From contig NZ_JWLJ01000006.1 of assembly GCF_000813985.1 (NCBI RefSeq), positions 124,001 through 188,000 of the forward strand: DNA of 64,000 nt, written 5' to 3'. This document shows positions 36,402 to 44,777 of the stretch, one piece after another. The DNA comes from Ruegeria sp. ANG-R. GTDB taxonomy: Bacteria > Pseudomonadota > Alphaproteobacteria > Rhodobacterales > Rhodobacteraceae. The notes beneath the pieces were generated by a model that was not told the origin of the DNA, made no database searches, and saw only the letters and a program-made list of their open reading frames with translations. The first letter of the stretch is position 1, and the number at the start of each line of letters is the position of its first letter. Made by a program: the position numbers and the translations under genes.

Positions 36402-36791
36402 TCAGCCTACTTTATGGAAGGCGATACAGTCCACTTCAACCTTGCAGTCGACGACCATGGCGGATTGCACACATGCGCGGGCGGGCGGGTTGTCTCCAAA
36501 GTATTCGGCGAACACTTTGTTAAAACTCCAGAAATCGCGCGGGTCGTCCAGCCAGACCCCGATCCGCATGATGTCGGCCGTGCTGTATCCGGCATCTTCG
36601 ACGATTGCGATCATGTTGCGAATGGCCTGATGCGCCTGAGGCACGATCCCTCCGTCGATGACTTCGCCATCGACCATCGGGGTCTGACCCGAGACATAAA
36701 GCCAGCCCTCTGCTTCCGTCGCCTTGGCGAATGGCAGTGCCTGTTGCCCCGATCCCTTGGATTGATTCAGTCCGTGCCTCTTGATTGTCAT
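36402..36791 (-). CDS. RidA-family (YjgF/YER057c/UK114) protein
   Basis: 129-residue small trimeric enzyme family that hydrolyses reactive enamine/imine intermediates made by PLP enzymes. The sequence shows GQQALPFAKATEAEGWLYVS, GQTPMVDGEVIDGGIVPQAH, QAIRNMIAIVEDAG and ACVQSAMVVDCKVEVDCIAF. It lacks the usual RVA motif arginine pattern at the C-terminus, so it may belong to a Rid subfamily other than archetypal RidA. The ATG at 36791 is the conserved start. It lies 13 bp after the ABC ATPase gene, in the transporter operon. The PLP enzyme across the promoter at 39935 would be its partner. Confidence 0.86.
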   Translation of the reverse strand: MTIKRHGLNQSKGSGQQALPFAKATEAEGWLYVSGQTPMVDGEVIDGGIVPQAHQAIRNMIAIVEDAGYSTADIMRIGVWLDDPRDFWSFNKVFAEYFGDNPPARACVQSAMVVDCKVEVDCIAFHKVG

Positions 36792-36804
36792 AGGTGTACC
36801 TCGT

Positions 36805-37572
36805 TTAGAATTTTGAGCTTTTGAGGAACGCAGCAAGCCGTTCCGATTTCGGTTTCTTGAACAGCTCTTTCGGCGGGCCTTCTTCGCCGATCCGCCCGTC
36901 CTGCATGAAAATCACGCGGTTGGAGACATCATGTGCGAACTGCATTTCATGTGTGACGAGCAACATGGTCATGCCGTCTTTCGCCAGATCCAGAACCACG
37001 GCCAACACTTCGTTGACCAGCTCTGGATCAAGGGCTGATGTCACCTCATCGAACAACATCAATTTGGGGTTCATGGCAATCGCGCGGGCGATTGCGACCC
37101 GTTGTTGCTGACCGCCGGACAACTGACCGGGAAAGTGATCCTTTCGCTGCAACATACCGACGCGCTCCAACCACTTCTCGGCGATGGAATGGGCCTCGTC
37201 CTTGTCCATCCCGCGCGTTTTGATCAGCCCTAACATGACATTGCGAACGGCTGTCATATGCGGGAACAGGTTGAAGTGCTGGAATGCCATACCCGTCATG
37301 GCGCGCTGTCGGGCGATCTCTTTTTCGGAGAGCCGAACCCGCTTCCCACCTTTTTGCTTGTACCCGATCTGCTCACCCTCGACGGCGACAACACCCTCTT
37401 CGTATTCTTCCAGCAGATTGACGCAGCGTAGAAGCGTGGTTTTTCCCGATCCACTTGAACCAATCAGGCTAACGACATCGCCTTGCCGCATCGTCAGATC
37501 GATACCCTTGAGAACTTCAAGCTGACCAAAGCGTTTATGTAGATTCTGAATTTCCAGAAGATTTTGTGACAT
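36805..37572 (-). CDS. Polar amino acid ABC transporter, ATP-binding protein
   Basis: 255-residue cytosolic ATPase of a PAAT-type importer (GlnQ/HisP-like). It has Walker [18 protein letters not shown], signature [20 protein letters not shown], Walker [16 protein letters not shown], and the switch histidine in [14 protein letters not shown]. The two permease genes and the binding-protein gene lie directly upstream on the same strand, at 9-bp and similar gaps. Confidence 0.95.
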   Translation of the reverse strand: MSQNLLEIQNLHKRFGQLEVLKGIDLTMRQGDVVSLIGSSGSGKTTLLRCVNLLEEYEEGVVAVEGEQIGYKQKGGKRVRLSEKEIARQRAMTGMAFQHFNLFPHMTAVRNVMLGLIKTRGMDKDEAHSIAEKWLERVGMLQRKDHFPGQLSGGQQQRVAIARAIAMNPKLMLFDEVTSALDPELVNEVLAVVLDLAKDGMTMLLVTHEMQFAHDVSNRVIFMQDGRIGEEGPPKELFKKPKSERLAAFLKSSKF

Positions 37573-37581
37573 GCGGAAACC

Positions 37582-38244
37582 TCAGGTTGGGATCGCGACC
37601 TTACGTTCGACGTAGCGCCCGGCTTTTTCGATCGCAAAGTTGATGATGAAGAAGACGAATCCCGCGAAGAAATACAGCTCCAGGCTGAGATATGTGCGCG
37701 AGATGATCTGCTGAACGGCAAGCAACAACTCGACAACGCCAATGATCGAAAGCAGCGTCGAGGCTTTTACAATTTCCGTTGCCGTATTCACCCAGGTCGG
37801 AAGTATCTGACGCAGGGCCTGGGGAAGAAGCACCGAAAAGAAGGTCTTGGAGAACGTCAGACCGATCGACTTTGCGGCCTCGGTCTGGCCCTTTGGGATC
37901 GCCTGCAGAGCACCCCGGACGATCTCGCCGACATGCGAGCTGCAGAACAGGGTCAGAGCAAACACACCTGCCTGAAACGCCGTCAGATCAAGCCCGACAA
38001 CCGACAGGATGTAAAAGCAAGCCAGAATAAGAACAAAAACGGGCGTTCCACGCAGAAAATCCGAATAGATTCTGATTGCGAACCGGGCCGCTCGGTTTCC
38101 ATAGGTCAGAATAAGCCCGACGATTATTCCAAGGATGGTCCCAAGGAGAATTGACAGAAATGAGATCTGAATTGTGTTCCAAAGGCCGTCAAGTATCGCT
38201 GTACGGGCTAACCAGATCGCTTCCAATGTCTGTAGAATTTCCAT
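37582..38244 (-). CDS. Polar amino acid ABC transporter, permease 1
   Basis: 220-residue inner-membrane permease with about five helices of the HisM/HisQ type. The N-terminal signature is ILDGLWNTIQISFLSILLGT, and the coupling EAA-like loop is EAAKSIGLTFSKTFFSVLLP, then QALRQILPTW. It pairs with the next permease as a heterodimer. Confidence 0.94.
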   Translation of the reverse strand: MEILQTLEAIWLARTAILDGLWNTIQISFLSILLGTILGIIVGLILTYGNRAARFAIRIYSDFLRGTPVFVLILACFYILSVVGLDLTAFQAGVFALTLFCSSHVGEIVRGALQAIPKGQTEAAKSIGLTFSKTFFSVLLPQALRQILPTWVNTATEIVKASTLLSIIGVVELLLAVQQIISRTYLSLELYFFAGFVFFIINFAIEKAGRYVERKVAIPT

Positions 38245-38250
38245 TGTGAA

Positions 38251-38913
38251 TTACCTCGGAATGGCCAGGCGCGTTTCGACCTGCCTCAGAACAGCGGCTA
38301 TGACGTAGCAGGTGACGACATACATCAGGCTGGCGACCAGCCAGGTTTCGATAACCCGGAAGGTTTCGACATTGATCTTTCGCGCATAAAAGGTCAGCTC
38401 GGGCACCGCGATGGCAGCAGCCAAAGACGTGTCCTTGAACAGCGAAATGAAATTGTTGCTGAGCGATGGCAGAACATTCCTGAGCATCACCGGGATTGTA
38501 ATCAGCAGCTTTGTGCGGAATTCGGTCAACCCGATTGTCAGGCCCGCCTCGCGCAGCCCCTTTGGCAAGGCAACGAGACCGGCCCGGAACACTTCCGTAA
38601 GATAGGCCCCGGCATAAACGGACAGGGTCACGATGAAAGACTCGATCTTTCCAAGCCGGATGCCAAGCTGCGGCAGGGCAAAAAAGGTGAACAGGATCAG
38701 GATCAGAATGGGAGTGTTCCGGATCGCTGATACGTAGGAGAGCGAGATCCACCTGATCGCCCTGCGCTTGGACAGCATCCCGAAAGCAGCCAACAGACCA
38801 ATCAGGCAACCAATTGCGATTGAGATCAGGGCAAGCAAGATCCCAAGCCCCAGGCCCGACAGCAGCAGATCGAAGTCGCGCCAGACAGCGGCAAAGTTGA
38901 AGTCATAGTCCAT
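38251..38913 (-). CDS. Polar amino acid ABC transporter, permease 2
   Basis: 220-residue inner-membrane permease. It has the family pattern FDLLLSGLGLGILLALISIA, the periplasmic segment RNTPILILILFTFFALPQLG, and the EAA loop LREAGLTIGLTEFRTKLLIT. It starts 24 bp after the binding-protein gene stops and ends 6 bp before the other permease gene starts. Confidence 0.94.
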   Translation of the reverse strand: MDYDFNFAAVWRDFDLLLSGLGLGILLALISIAIGCLIGLLAAFGMLSKRRAIRWISLSYVSAIRNTPILILILFTFFALPQLGIRLGKIESFIVTLSVYAGAYLTEVFRAGLVALPKGLREAGLTIGLTEFRTKLLITIPVMLRNVLPSLSNNFISLFKDTSLAAAIAVPELTFYARKINVETFRVIETWLVASLMYVVTCYVIAAVLRQVETRLAIPR

Positions 38914-38937
38914 TGGCTTATCTCTGGTGCTGTTCGT

Positions 38938-39771
38938 TTACTTGAACTCGACCGGGAAACCGATCTGCGGCGGGCTCAGTTCAGAGCCGAACCACTGTTG
39001 ATACGAAGCGGCATAGGTGTTGAAATCGACACCTGTCATGGCTTCGTGCAGCACCGAGTTCACAAAGTTCAGCCAGCGTTGATCGCCGGGCTTAACGGCG
39101 CAGCTATAACTCTGAGGATTCCAGCCAAAACCGGCATCTTTGTAACGATCCGGGTTTTGCGCCATGAACCAGCTGAGCGACGACTGATCCGTTGCCGCGG
39201 CATCCGCACGCCCCGAGTTCAGCGCCTGATACATCAGATCGACACTTTCGTACTGATCGACATTCGCCTCGGGCAGAGCGGCGTGAACCATGTCTTCCGC
39301 ATAGACATTCTGTAGCACCGACACAGTCACGTCACTGCCGCCGGCCTTCAGCGCTTCGTAGTCGGCATAGTCTCCGCCATCCAACAACATCAGGCCAACG
39401 CCTTCGCGATAATACGGGATCGTGAATTCAACCTGCTGCGCGCGGCCCGGGGTCACTGTCATGAACTGGCAGGTTACGTCGACCTTGTCGGTTGCAAGGT
39501 TGGGAATACGCGCATCGCCGGATTGGTTCACGAATTCTACTTTTGTCGGATCGTCGAACAGACCCTTCGCGATCAACCGCAGCATGTCGATGTCAAAACC
39601 GACCAGCTCGTTGTTCTCGTCCTTGAAGTGCCATGGCGCATTGGTGCTGCCGGACCCGGCAATCAGATACCCGCGATCCAGGACATCCTGCAGCTTGTCC
39701 GCATGAGCCGCACCAACAGCGGAACCCACGAACAGCGCGGCAAGACCCGCAGTCTTTAGATTTTTCAGCAT
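38938..39771 (-). CDS. Polar amino acid ABC transporter, periplasmic binding protein
   Basis: 277 residues with signal peptide MLKNLKTAGLAALFVGSAVG, AAHA, then an SBP_bac_3 domain (VLDRGYLIAGSGSTNAPWHF, ELVGFDIDMLRLIAKGLF, VTCQFMTVTPGRAQQVEFTI). It has two cysteines (VTCQF and YSCAV). It is the first gene of the transporter operon. The ligand is unknown, but the enzymes of the cluster suggest a D-amino acid or hydroxy-amino acid. Confidence 0.93.
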   Translation of the reverse strand: MLKNLKTAGLAALFVGSAVGAAHADKLQDVLDRGYLIAGSGSTNAPWHFKDENNELVGFDIDMLRLIAKGLFDDPTKVEFVNQSGDARIPNLATDKVDVTCQFMTVTPGRAQQVEFTIPYYREGVGLMLLDGGDYADYEALKAGGSDVTVSVLQNVYAEDMVHAALPEANVDQYESVDLMYQALNSGRADAAATDQSSLSWFMAQNPDRYKDAGFGWNPQSYSCAVKPGDQRWLNFVNSVLHEAMTGVDFNTYAASYQQWFGSELSPPQIGFPVEFK

Positions 39772-39804
39772 TTTGATCCTCCTAGTTGCAACTCTCGCAA
39801 ATTG

Positions 39805-39840
39805 TTCCGGTATATCGGAATACATATCGGTATTGCGGAA
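39805..39840. promoter_or_regulatory. Palindromic operator candidate in the divergent promoter
   Basis: TTCCGGTATATCGGAA at 39805-39820 is a near-perfect palindrome. A related half-site pair follows at 39824-39840 (ATATCGGTATTGCGGAA). It lies between the binding-protein gene (start 39771, leftward) and the PLP-enzyme gene (start about 39935, rightward). It is a natural binding site for the cluster's IclR regulator. The assignment is by position. Confidence 0.5.
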
Positions 39841-39934
39841 TCAGAAATGCCACGCTACATTGCTTCTGTCAACTGGTATGACAACAAAGCGTCTTGGGAG
39901 GCCTTTGAAACCGGCGCGGATTTGGGAGGTTCCT

Positions 39935-40993
39935 TTGGAAAGTTTGAGAATAGACACGCCATCAGTCGTCGTAGATCTCGACGTGGCAGAAGCGAACATC
40001 TCCAGATTCCAGACCTATTGCGACTCGCATGGGATCAAGGTGAGACCGCATATCAAGACGCACAAAATGCCGGCGCTGGCGAACTTTCAGATTGGGCGCG
40101 GCGCGATTGGAATTACGTGCCAGAAAATAAGTGAGGCTGAAGCGATGATCGCCGATGGCGGCATCGATGATGTGTTGATAACCTATAATATACTTGGCGA
40201 GGCAAAGCTGGCGCGGCTGCGCGCGTTATCCGAGAAAGTCAAACTGTCTGTCGTTGCAGACAACCTGACCGTCGTTCGAGGTCTCAGTGGCGCATTTGCG
40301 ACTGCAACGTCGCCTCTGCCCGTCCTTGTCGAATGCGACACAGGCGCCGCACGATGCGGCGTCTCTGACCCCGAAGAAGCCGCAACGCTTGCGGCAGAAA
40401 TCGACGCGCTCCCCGGTCTTACGTTTCGCGGGCTTATGACATACCCACCAGCTGGAGCTGCCTCAAAGGTCACCGCGTGGTTGACGCAAACGAAAAACCT
40501 GATCGCGGCGAAAGGACTATCGGTCGAGGTCGTTTCCTCTGGTGGCTCCCCAGATATGTGGCACGCGCATGAAATGCCCCTCGCGACCGAGTACCGTATC
40601 GGTACATATGCGTATAACGACCGGTCGTTGGTCGAAAGGGGAACCTGCAGCTGGGAAGACTGTGCCCTCACGGTTCTTGCAACCGTTGTTTCGGTCCCAT
40701 CTGAGAAGCGCGCGATCATAGACGCCGGCTCCAAGGTTCTCACGTCCGATCTGTTGGGCTTGAATGGTCATGGTCATATCCTGGGACGTGACGACCTCGT
40801 CATCGATCAACTCAGCGAAGAGCATGGGCGGATTGTCTCTGAGGGACCAATTGGTCTTGAAGTCGGCGACCAAGTCCAAATCGTTCCCAACCATGCGTGC
40901 GTCGTTGCCAACATGCTGAACCGCGTCGAACTTGTCAGAGGGTCCAAGCACCTCGGATCAACGCCAGTTGCCGCCAGAGGACAGGTCTGGTGA
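39935..40993 (+). CDS. D-threonine aldolase / D-serine dehydratase-like PLP enzyme
   Basis: 352-residue fold-type III PLP enzyme acting on D-hydroxy-amino acids. The PLP lysine is in VRPHIKTHKMPALANFQIGR. Substrate-side motifs are VECDTGAARCG and VSSGGSPDMWH. NHACVVANM near the C-terminus is the His-x-Cys metal site of the D-threonine aldolase/D-serine dehydratase group. No ATG with a ribosome site exists near the conserved start. A TTG at 39935 with GGGAGG upstream gives MESLRIDTPSVVVDLD and is my choice. An ATG at 39878 is an alternative. It is divergent from the transporter operon and followed by a sugar-kinase-like gene. Confidence 0.85.
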   Translation: MESLRIDTPSVVVDLDVAEANISRFQTYCDSHGIKVRPHIKTHKMPALANFQIGRGAIGITCQKISEAEAMIADGGIDDVLITYNILGEAKLARLRALSEKVKLSVVADNLTVVRGLSGAFATATSPLPVLVECDTGAARCGVSDPEEAATLAAEIDALPGLTFRGLMTYPPAGAASKVTAWLTQTKNLIAAKGLSVEVVSSGGSPDMWHAHEMPLATEYRIGTYAYNDRSLVERGTCSWEDCALTVLATVVSVPSEKRAIIDAGSKVLTSDLLGLNGHGHILGRDDLVIDQLSEEHGRIVSEGPIGLEVGDQVQIVPNHACVVANMLNRVELVRGSKHLGSTPVAARGQVW

Positions 40994-41037
40994 CAGCTCG
41001 GCGCGCACCAACAAACCCTGACAACTGAGGAAACATA

Positions 41038-41970
41038 ATGACTGATCTCCTGTGCCTGGGTGAGCCACTCATCGAGCTCAATCAACAACCGGACACTACC
41101 TTTGTCCCGAGCTTCGGCGGTGATGTCTCCAACGTTGCAATAGCAGCGGCCAGGCAGGGAGCGAGCTCAGGCATGTTGACGCGCGTGGGTAAAGATTTCT
41201 TCTCGCAAAACCTGAGAGATTTGTGGAGACTCGAATCCGTGTGCGACGACTATGCACTGGACACGTTTGATAAAGACCTGGGCCTCTATTTCGTGACCCA
41301 TGACGAGGATGGGCATCACTTCACTTATCGCCGAAAGGGTTCAGCGGCTAGCAGCTATGATCGGGGTGATTTACCTATCGAAGCGCTGCAGAATTGCGGG
41401 ATTCTTTATTCTTCCGGCATCAGTCTTGCCATAAGCGAGTCGTCTCGCGATGCCGTGATCGAGGCGGCTGAGTTAACCAGAGCAGGTCAGGGTCTCTTTG
41501 CATTCGATCCGAACCTGCGCACGGCTCTCTGGTCCTTGGAGCAAGCCAGGACGGTAACCCACAAAGTGATGGAGCTTTGCGACATTGCACTGCCCGGGAT
41601 TGATGATGCTCGGCAGTTGACAGGTTTGGATAGCCCTCAGGATATCGCAGACTTCTACCACGATCTCGGCCCTTCGGTGGTAGCGCTTACGATGGGCAAT
41701 GCCGGAGTTTTTCTGTCCTCAAAAGATGAACGCTATCTCTGTCCGCCACACAGCGTCTCTGCAGTGGATGCGACCGGAGCGGGAGATTGCTTCAATGGTG
41801 CTTTCCTGGCGGCTCATTTGAACGGAATGGACCTAAGGCATTGTGGGGCTATTGCAAACGCAGCTGCAGCTTTGTCAACCTGCAGTTACGGCGCGATATC
41901 GGCGATTCCTTCGCTCGCAAAGACCATTGATTTTCTCGAGACCACTCAAATTACAGACCCGAGTTCTTAG
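41038..41970 (+). CDS. PfkB-family carbohydrate kinase
   Basis: 310-residue ribokinase-like enzyme. The N-terminus is LLCLGEPLIELNQQPD, GGDVSNVAIAAARQG is the substrate-binding GG motif, and VSAVDATGAGDCFNGAFLAA is the C-terminal catalytic/anion-hole signature. It resembles 2-keto-3-deoxygluconate kinases, but the substrate cannot be fixed. It starts 44 bp after the PLP enzyme, so both probably belong to one catabolic unit. Confidence 0.88.
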   Translation: MTDLLCLGEPLIELNQQPDTTFVPSFGGDVSNVAIAAARQGASSGMLTRVGKDFFSQNLRDLWRLESVCDDYALDTFDKDLGLYFVTHDEDGHHFTYRRKGSAASSYDRGDLPIEALQNCGILYSSGISLAISESSRDAVIEAAELTRAGQGLFAFDPNLRTALWSLEQARTVTHKVMELCDIALPGIDDARQLTGLDSPQDIADFYHDLGPSVVALTMGNAGVFLSSKDERYLCPPHSVSAVDATGAGDCFNGAFLAAHLNGMDLRHCGAIANAAAALSTCSYGAISAIPSLAKTIDFLETTQITDPSS

Positions 41971-42207
41971 CCGCCGCGATGAACTGACTTAAACACTCCT
42001 ACAAAGAAACAGCAAACTAACAAACCATGATGGGTCCCGTTGTTTTTCTGACGACGCACTCCGACTCGCAGCAGATTCTATATGACTGAGGCTCGTCCAA
42101 GGTAATGTAGTCAGCAGACTGTTCCCCGGCCAGCGCTCCGATGATTTCTACAGGAAACGCTCGTTCATGGTGAGTCCAGTGGCCTAATGATATTAGCCCG
42201 ATGTTTG

Positions 42208-42372
42208 ATGAAGGGGCGGTCTTCCCGCAAAGTGTAGCGTGAGTTCCCGAAGCGCAAAAAAACACTTTTGGGGCGCGGGTATTTTTCGAAGACCAACGGT
42301 GCAATCACCGAAGACATCGCACTTCCGTACTTGGAGCGGTATGTCGAAAACCCCACCAGCGCCAGTTGGTAG
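42208..42372 (+). pseudogene. IS200-like transposase (TnpA) remnant
   Basis: In the gene-less 41971-42481, the plus strand reads MKGRSSRKV, a TAG stop, REFPKRKK, then LLGRGYFSKTNGAITEDIAL and YLERYVENPTSASW. This is the C-terminal third of an IS200/IS605 Y1 transposase (compare the KGRSS...EFP...GRGYF pattern). It has an internal stop and no catalytic tyrosine region upstream. No intact IS is present. Confidence 0.72.
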
Positions 42373-42481
42373 GTGATTTAGCCGGACGCTCTACACATCT
42401 CATGCCGCGCCATGATCCGAAAAGACGCCACCGATGCCGAGTGGCAGGGCTGAAAAGGTCCTGATTTTGCCGTCTGTAGCA

Positions 42482-43792
42482 TCAGCCAAGATTTTCCTTT
42501 GCCATTGCTGCTTTGCGGAGCGTCCGGTCCAGCAGCATTTCATAGACGGGTTTGCCCCCCAGAGCTTGCGCCACGATTGCCGATGTTGCACACGCAATCA
42601 GTAGGGGCAGTAGCAGGGAGTAAGCAGCTGTCAATTCCATTACAAGGATCACGGCGACAACGGGCGCGCGGACCGATGCGGTAAAAAGGGCACCCATTGC
42701 CAGAATGGCGCCGGCATGTTGGACATCGTGCATCGGACTTGCGTGACCGACCAGCGCTTCGATGGCCAGCCCGACGCTGGCGGCGATGGCGAGCATCGGG
42801 GCAAAGATGCCTCCGGGCGTCCCCGCCGCATAAGAGAGGATCGAACCGGCGAACCGCAACAATGACATCAGGAACAAGGCCAGAACGCCGAGCTCCACAC
42901 CCGACAGCTGCAGGACCAAACCTTCTCCGCCACGAACGGCCTCGGGGAAGACAACCAGTAACAATCCGGCTACTGCTCCTAAAATCAGCGCAGGGGACCA
43001 CCACAGCCGTTCAGGCAGCTGATCCACCGCGTCGAGTGCGCGCAAAAGCAGGTGATTGAACACAACGCCAACCAATGCGAGGACAAACCCCAGAAGCACC
43101 GCAAATGGAAAGGCGGCAAAGGGCAACTGATGGACGACAATCTCGATCAAAGGGTGCCTGCCAGCAATTGACTCGGCCGTAATCGCGCTGGCAATCGCCG
43201 CAATAATCAGCGAGACATAGGTGCGCCGCGAAAACGGAAAAACACGTTGCATTTCCTCAGTCACAAAGACAATCGCCGCAAGCGGCGCGTTGAACGCAGC
43301 GGCCAGTCCGGCCGCGGCCCCTGCCGCCAATAGTCCACGCCGTTCATGCAAAGGAAGTTCTGACCGCTCTGCGACGCCCTGAGCAATAGCCGCCCCCATG
43401 TGAATGGTCGGCCCTTCGCGTCCCAGAACCAGCCCCGAGCCCAAGGCAAGCAGACCACCGAAGAACTTGATGATCAATGCGCGCAACCAGAAGACCTCGC
43501 GTTGACCATCCATGGCTCCTTCTATTTCCTGAACGCCACTTCCGGCCGTTTCCGGCGCGAATCTGCGGGTCAGCCAGACCGCCGTCACTGCCATCCCGGC
43601 CGACAATGGGACAGCAATAAATGCGGCACTCCAGCCATGCCCCATACCCTGAAGGAACGCGTCATAGCGCGCGAAAATATAGTCCAACGAAAGGTGGAAC
43701 AAAGCGCCGACTGCTCCGGCCATGACCCCGATGATCAGGGCAATAAGATACAGAAGCAGATCATTTTCGGTCTGGCGCGTGTCACGGAACAT
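42482..43792 (-). CDS. ClC-family chloride/proton antiporter
   Basis: 436-residue inner-membrane protein with the ClC selectivity motifs GSGVQEIE, GREGPTIH (contains the external gate Glu) and FVTEEMQ, where the second Glu marks a proton-coupled exchanger rather than a channel. ASVRAPVVAVILVMEL is near the C-terminus. It begins 37 bp after cyoD on the same strand, so it is probably the last gene of the cyo operon. It could dissipate charge during strong proton pumping or counter acid stress. Confidence 0.92.
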   Translation of the reverse strand: MFRDTRQTENDLLLYLIALIIGVMAGAVGALFHLSLDYIFARYDAFLQGMGHGWSAAFIAVPLSAGMAVTAVWLTRRFAPETAGSGVQEIEGAMDGQREVFWLRALIIKFFGGLLALGSGLVLGREGPTIHMGAAIAQGVAERSELPLHERRGLLAAGAAAGLAAAFNAPLAAIVFVTEEMQRVFPFSRRTYVSLIIAAIASAITAESIAGRHPLIEIVVHQLPFAAFPFAVLLGFVLALVGVVFNHLLLRALDAVDQLPERLWWSPALILGAVAGLLLVVFPEAVRGGEGLVLQLSGVELGVLALFLMSLLRFAGSILSYAAGTPGGIFAPMLAIAASVGLAIEALVGHASPMHDVQHAGAILAMGALFTASVRAPVVAVILVMELTAAYSLLLPLLIACATSAIVAQALGGKPVYEMLLDRTLRKAAMAKENLG

Positions 43793-43829
43793 CTGAATTA
43801 CAGATCACCGAGCATTATCTGCCCGGGCC

Positions 43830-44150
43830 TTACATATGCATGTGCATGCGTTCATGAAGATTGCCCAACACCCAGATCGTACCCAGCACGATGATCAGAA
43901 CAACAAGGCTGGTGAACAGGATCAAATCCAGATCCTCTCGTTGTTGTCGGCTGCGGTCGATGTGCAGGAAATATCGCAAGTGAACGCTGAGCTGGATCAG
44001 ACCCAAAAAACCGACTACGGACAGGACCGTCCCCGGTGCCCAGCCGCTGCCGAGGGCAGCCCAGAACGCAGCAACCGTCAGAACAACGGCCAGAAGGAAC
44101 CCGTAAACATAAGTGCGCAGATCGCGCAAATACTGTTCTTTGTTATCCAT
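43830..44150 (-). CDS. cyoD: Cytochrome o ubiquinol oxidase subunit IV
   Basis: 106-residue membrane subunit with three helices and the family segment GFLGLIQLSVHLRYFLHIDR, ending in a His/Met-rich tail (HERMHMHM). The ATG at 44150 overlaps the end of cyoC by 8 bp. It supports assembly of the bo3 oxidase. Confidence 0.93.
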   Translation of the reverse strand: MDNKEQYLRDLRTYVYGFLLAVVLTVAAFWAALGSGWAPGTVLSVVGFLGLIQLSVHLRYFLHIDRSRQQREDLDLILFTSLVVLIIVLGTIWVLGNLHERMHMHM

Positions 44151-44775
44151 AAGTCCAGGCTCCGAAGTAAACGATGGAAAAGATACCAATCCAGATCAGA
44201 TCAAGGAAGTGCCAAAACAGGGCAAAGCGCATGAAGCGGGTCTTGAGCTTGGGAACCATGCCGAAGATCGACAGCTGAATCAGCAAAACAACGAGCCACA
44301 GACAGCCCATGGTGACGTGTAGGCCATGCAGGGGAACCAGACCGAAAAAGGCCGATAGATACCCGCTTCGCCATGGTCCGGCATCCATCGCGAACATCGC
44401 TATGAAATCCCGCACCTCAAGGGTCAGGAAAGTCAGGCCAAGTATAAGCGTCGCCAGCAACCACAGCACCATGGTCCGCTGGCGCTGATTGTACTTCAAG
44501 ACCAGCAGCGCCATGCCCGCAGTCAGAGAGCTTAACAGCAATGCACCGGTCTGAAGCGCCAGCGATGTGAAGTCGAACAGCTCTTTCGGTCCCGGCCCGT
44601 CCGCCGTTGCCCCGATCATAGTGATGTAGATGGCAAACATGAGCCCAAAGAAGACCATGTCGCTCATCAGGAAGATCCAGAACCCGAAAATGACCGTTGC
44701 GTTCTTGGGCACATGCACGTCAGAGTGCTGCGTCAGGTTCAGGCCCGGATGCTGGTTTACTTCAACTGCGTGCAT
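44143..44775 (-). CDS. cyoC: Cytochrome o ubiquinol oxidase subunit III
   Basis: 210-residue heme-copper oxidase subunit III with five helices. NATVIFGFWIFLMSDMVFFG, LEVRDFIAMFAMDAGPWRSG, YLSAFFGLVPLHGLHVTMGC and FLDLIWIGIFSIVYF are typical of CyoC. It starts 2 bp after cyoB stops. Confidence 0.95.
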   Translation of the reverse strand: MHAVEVNQHPGLNLTQHSDVHVPKNATVIFGFWIFLMSDMVFFGLMFAIYITMIGATADGPGPKELFDFTSLALQTGALLLSSLTAGMALLVLKYNQRQRTMVLWLLATLILGLTFLTLEVRDFIAMFAMDAGPWRSGYLSAFFGLVPLHGLHVTMGCLWLVVLLIQLSIFGMVPKLKTRFMRFALFWHFLDLIWIGIFSIVYFGAWTYG

Positions 44776-44777
44776 CG

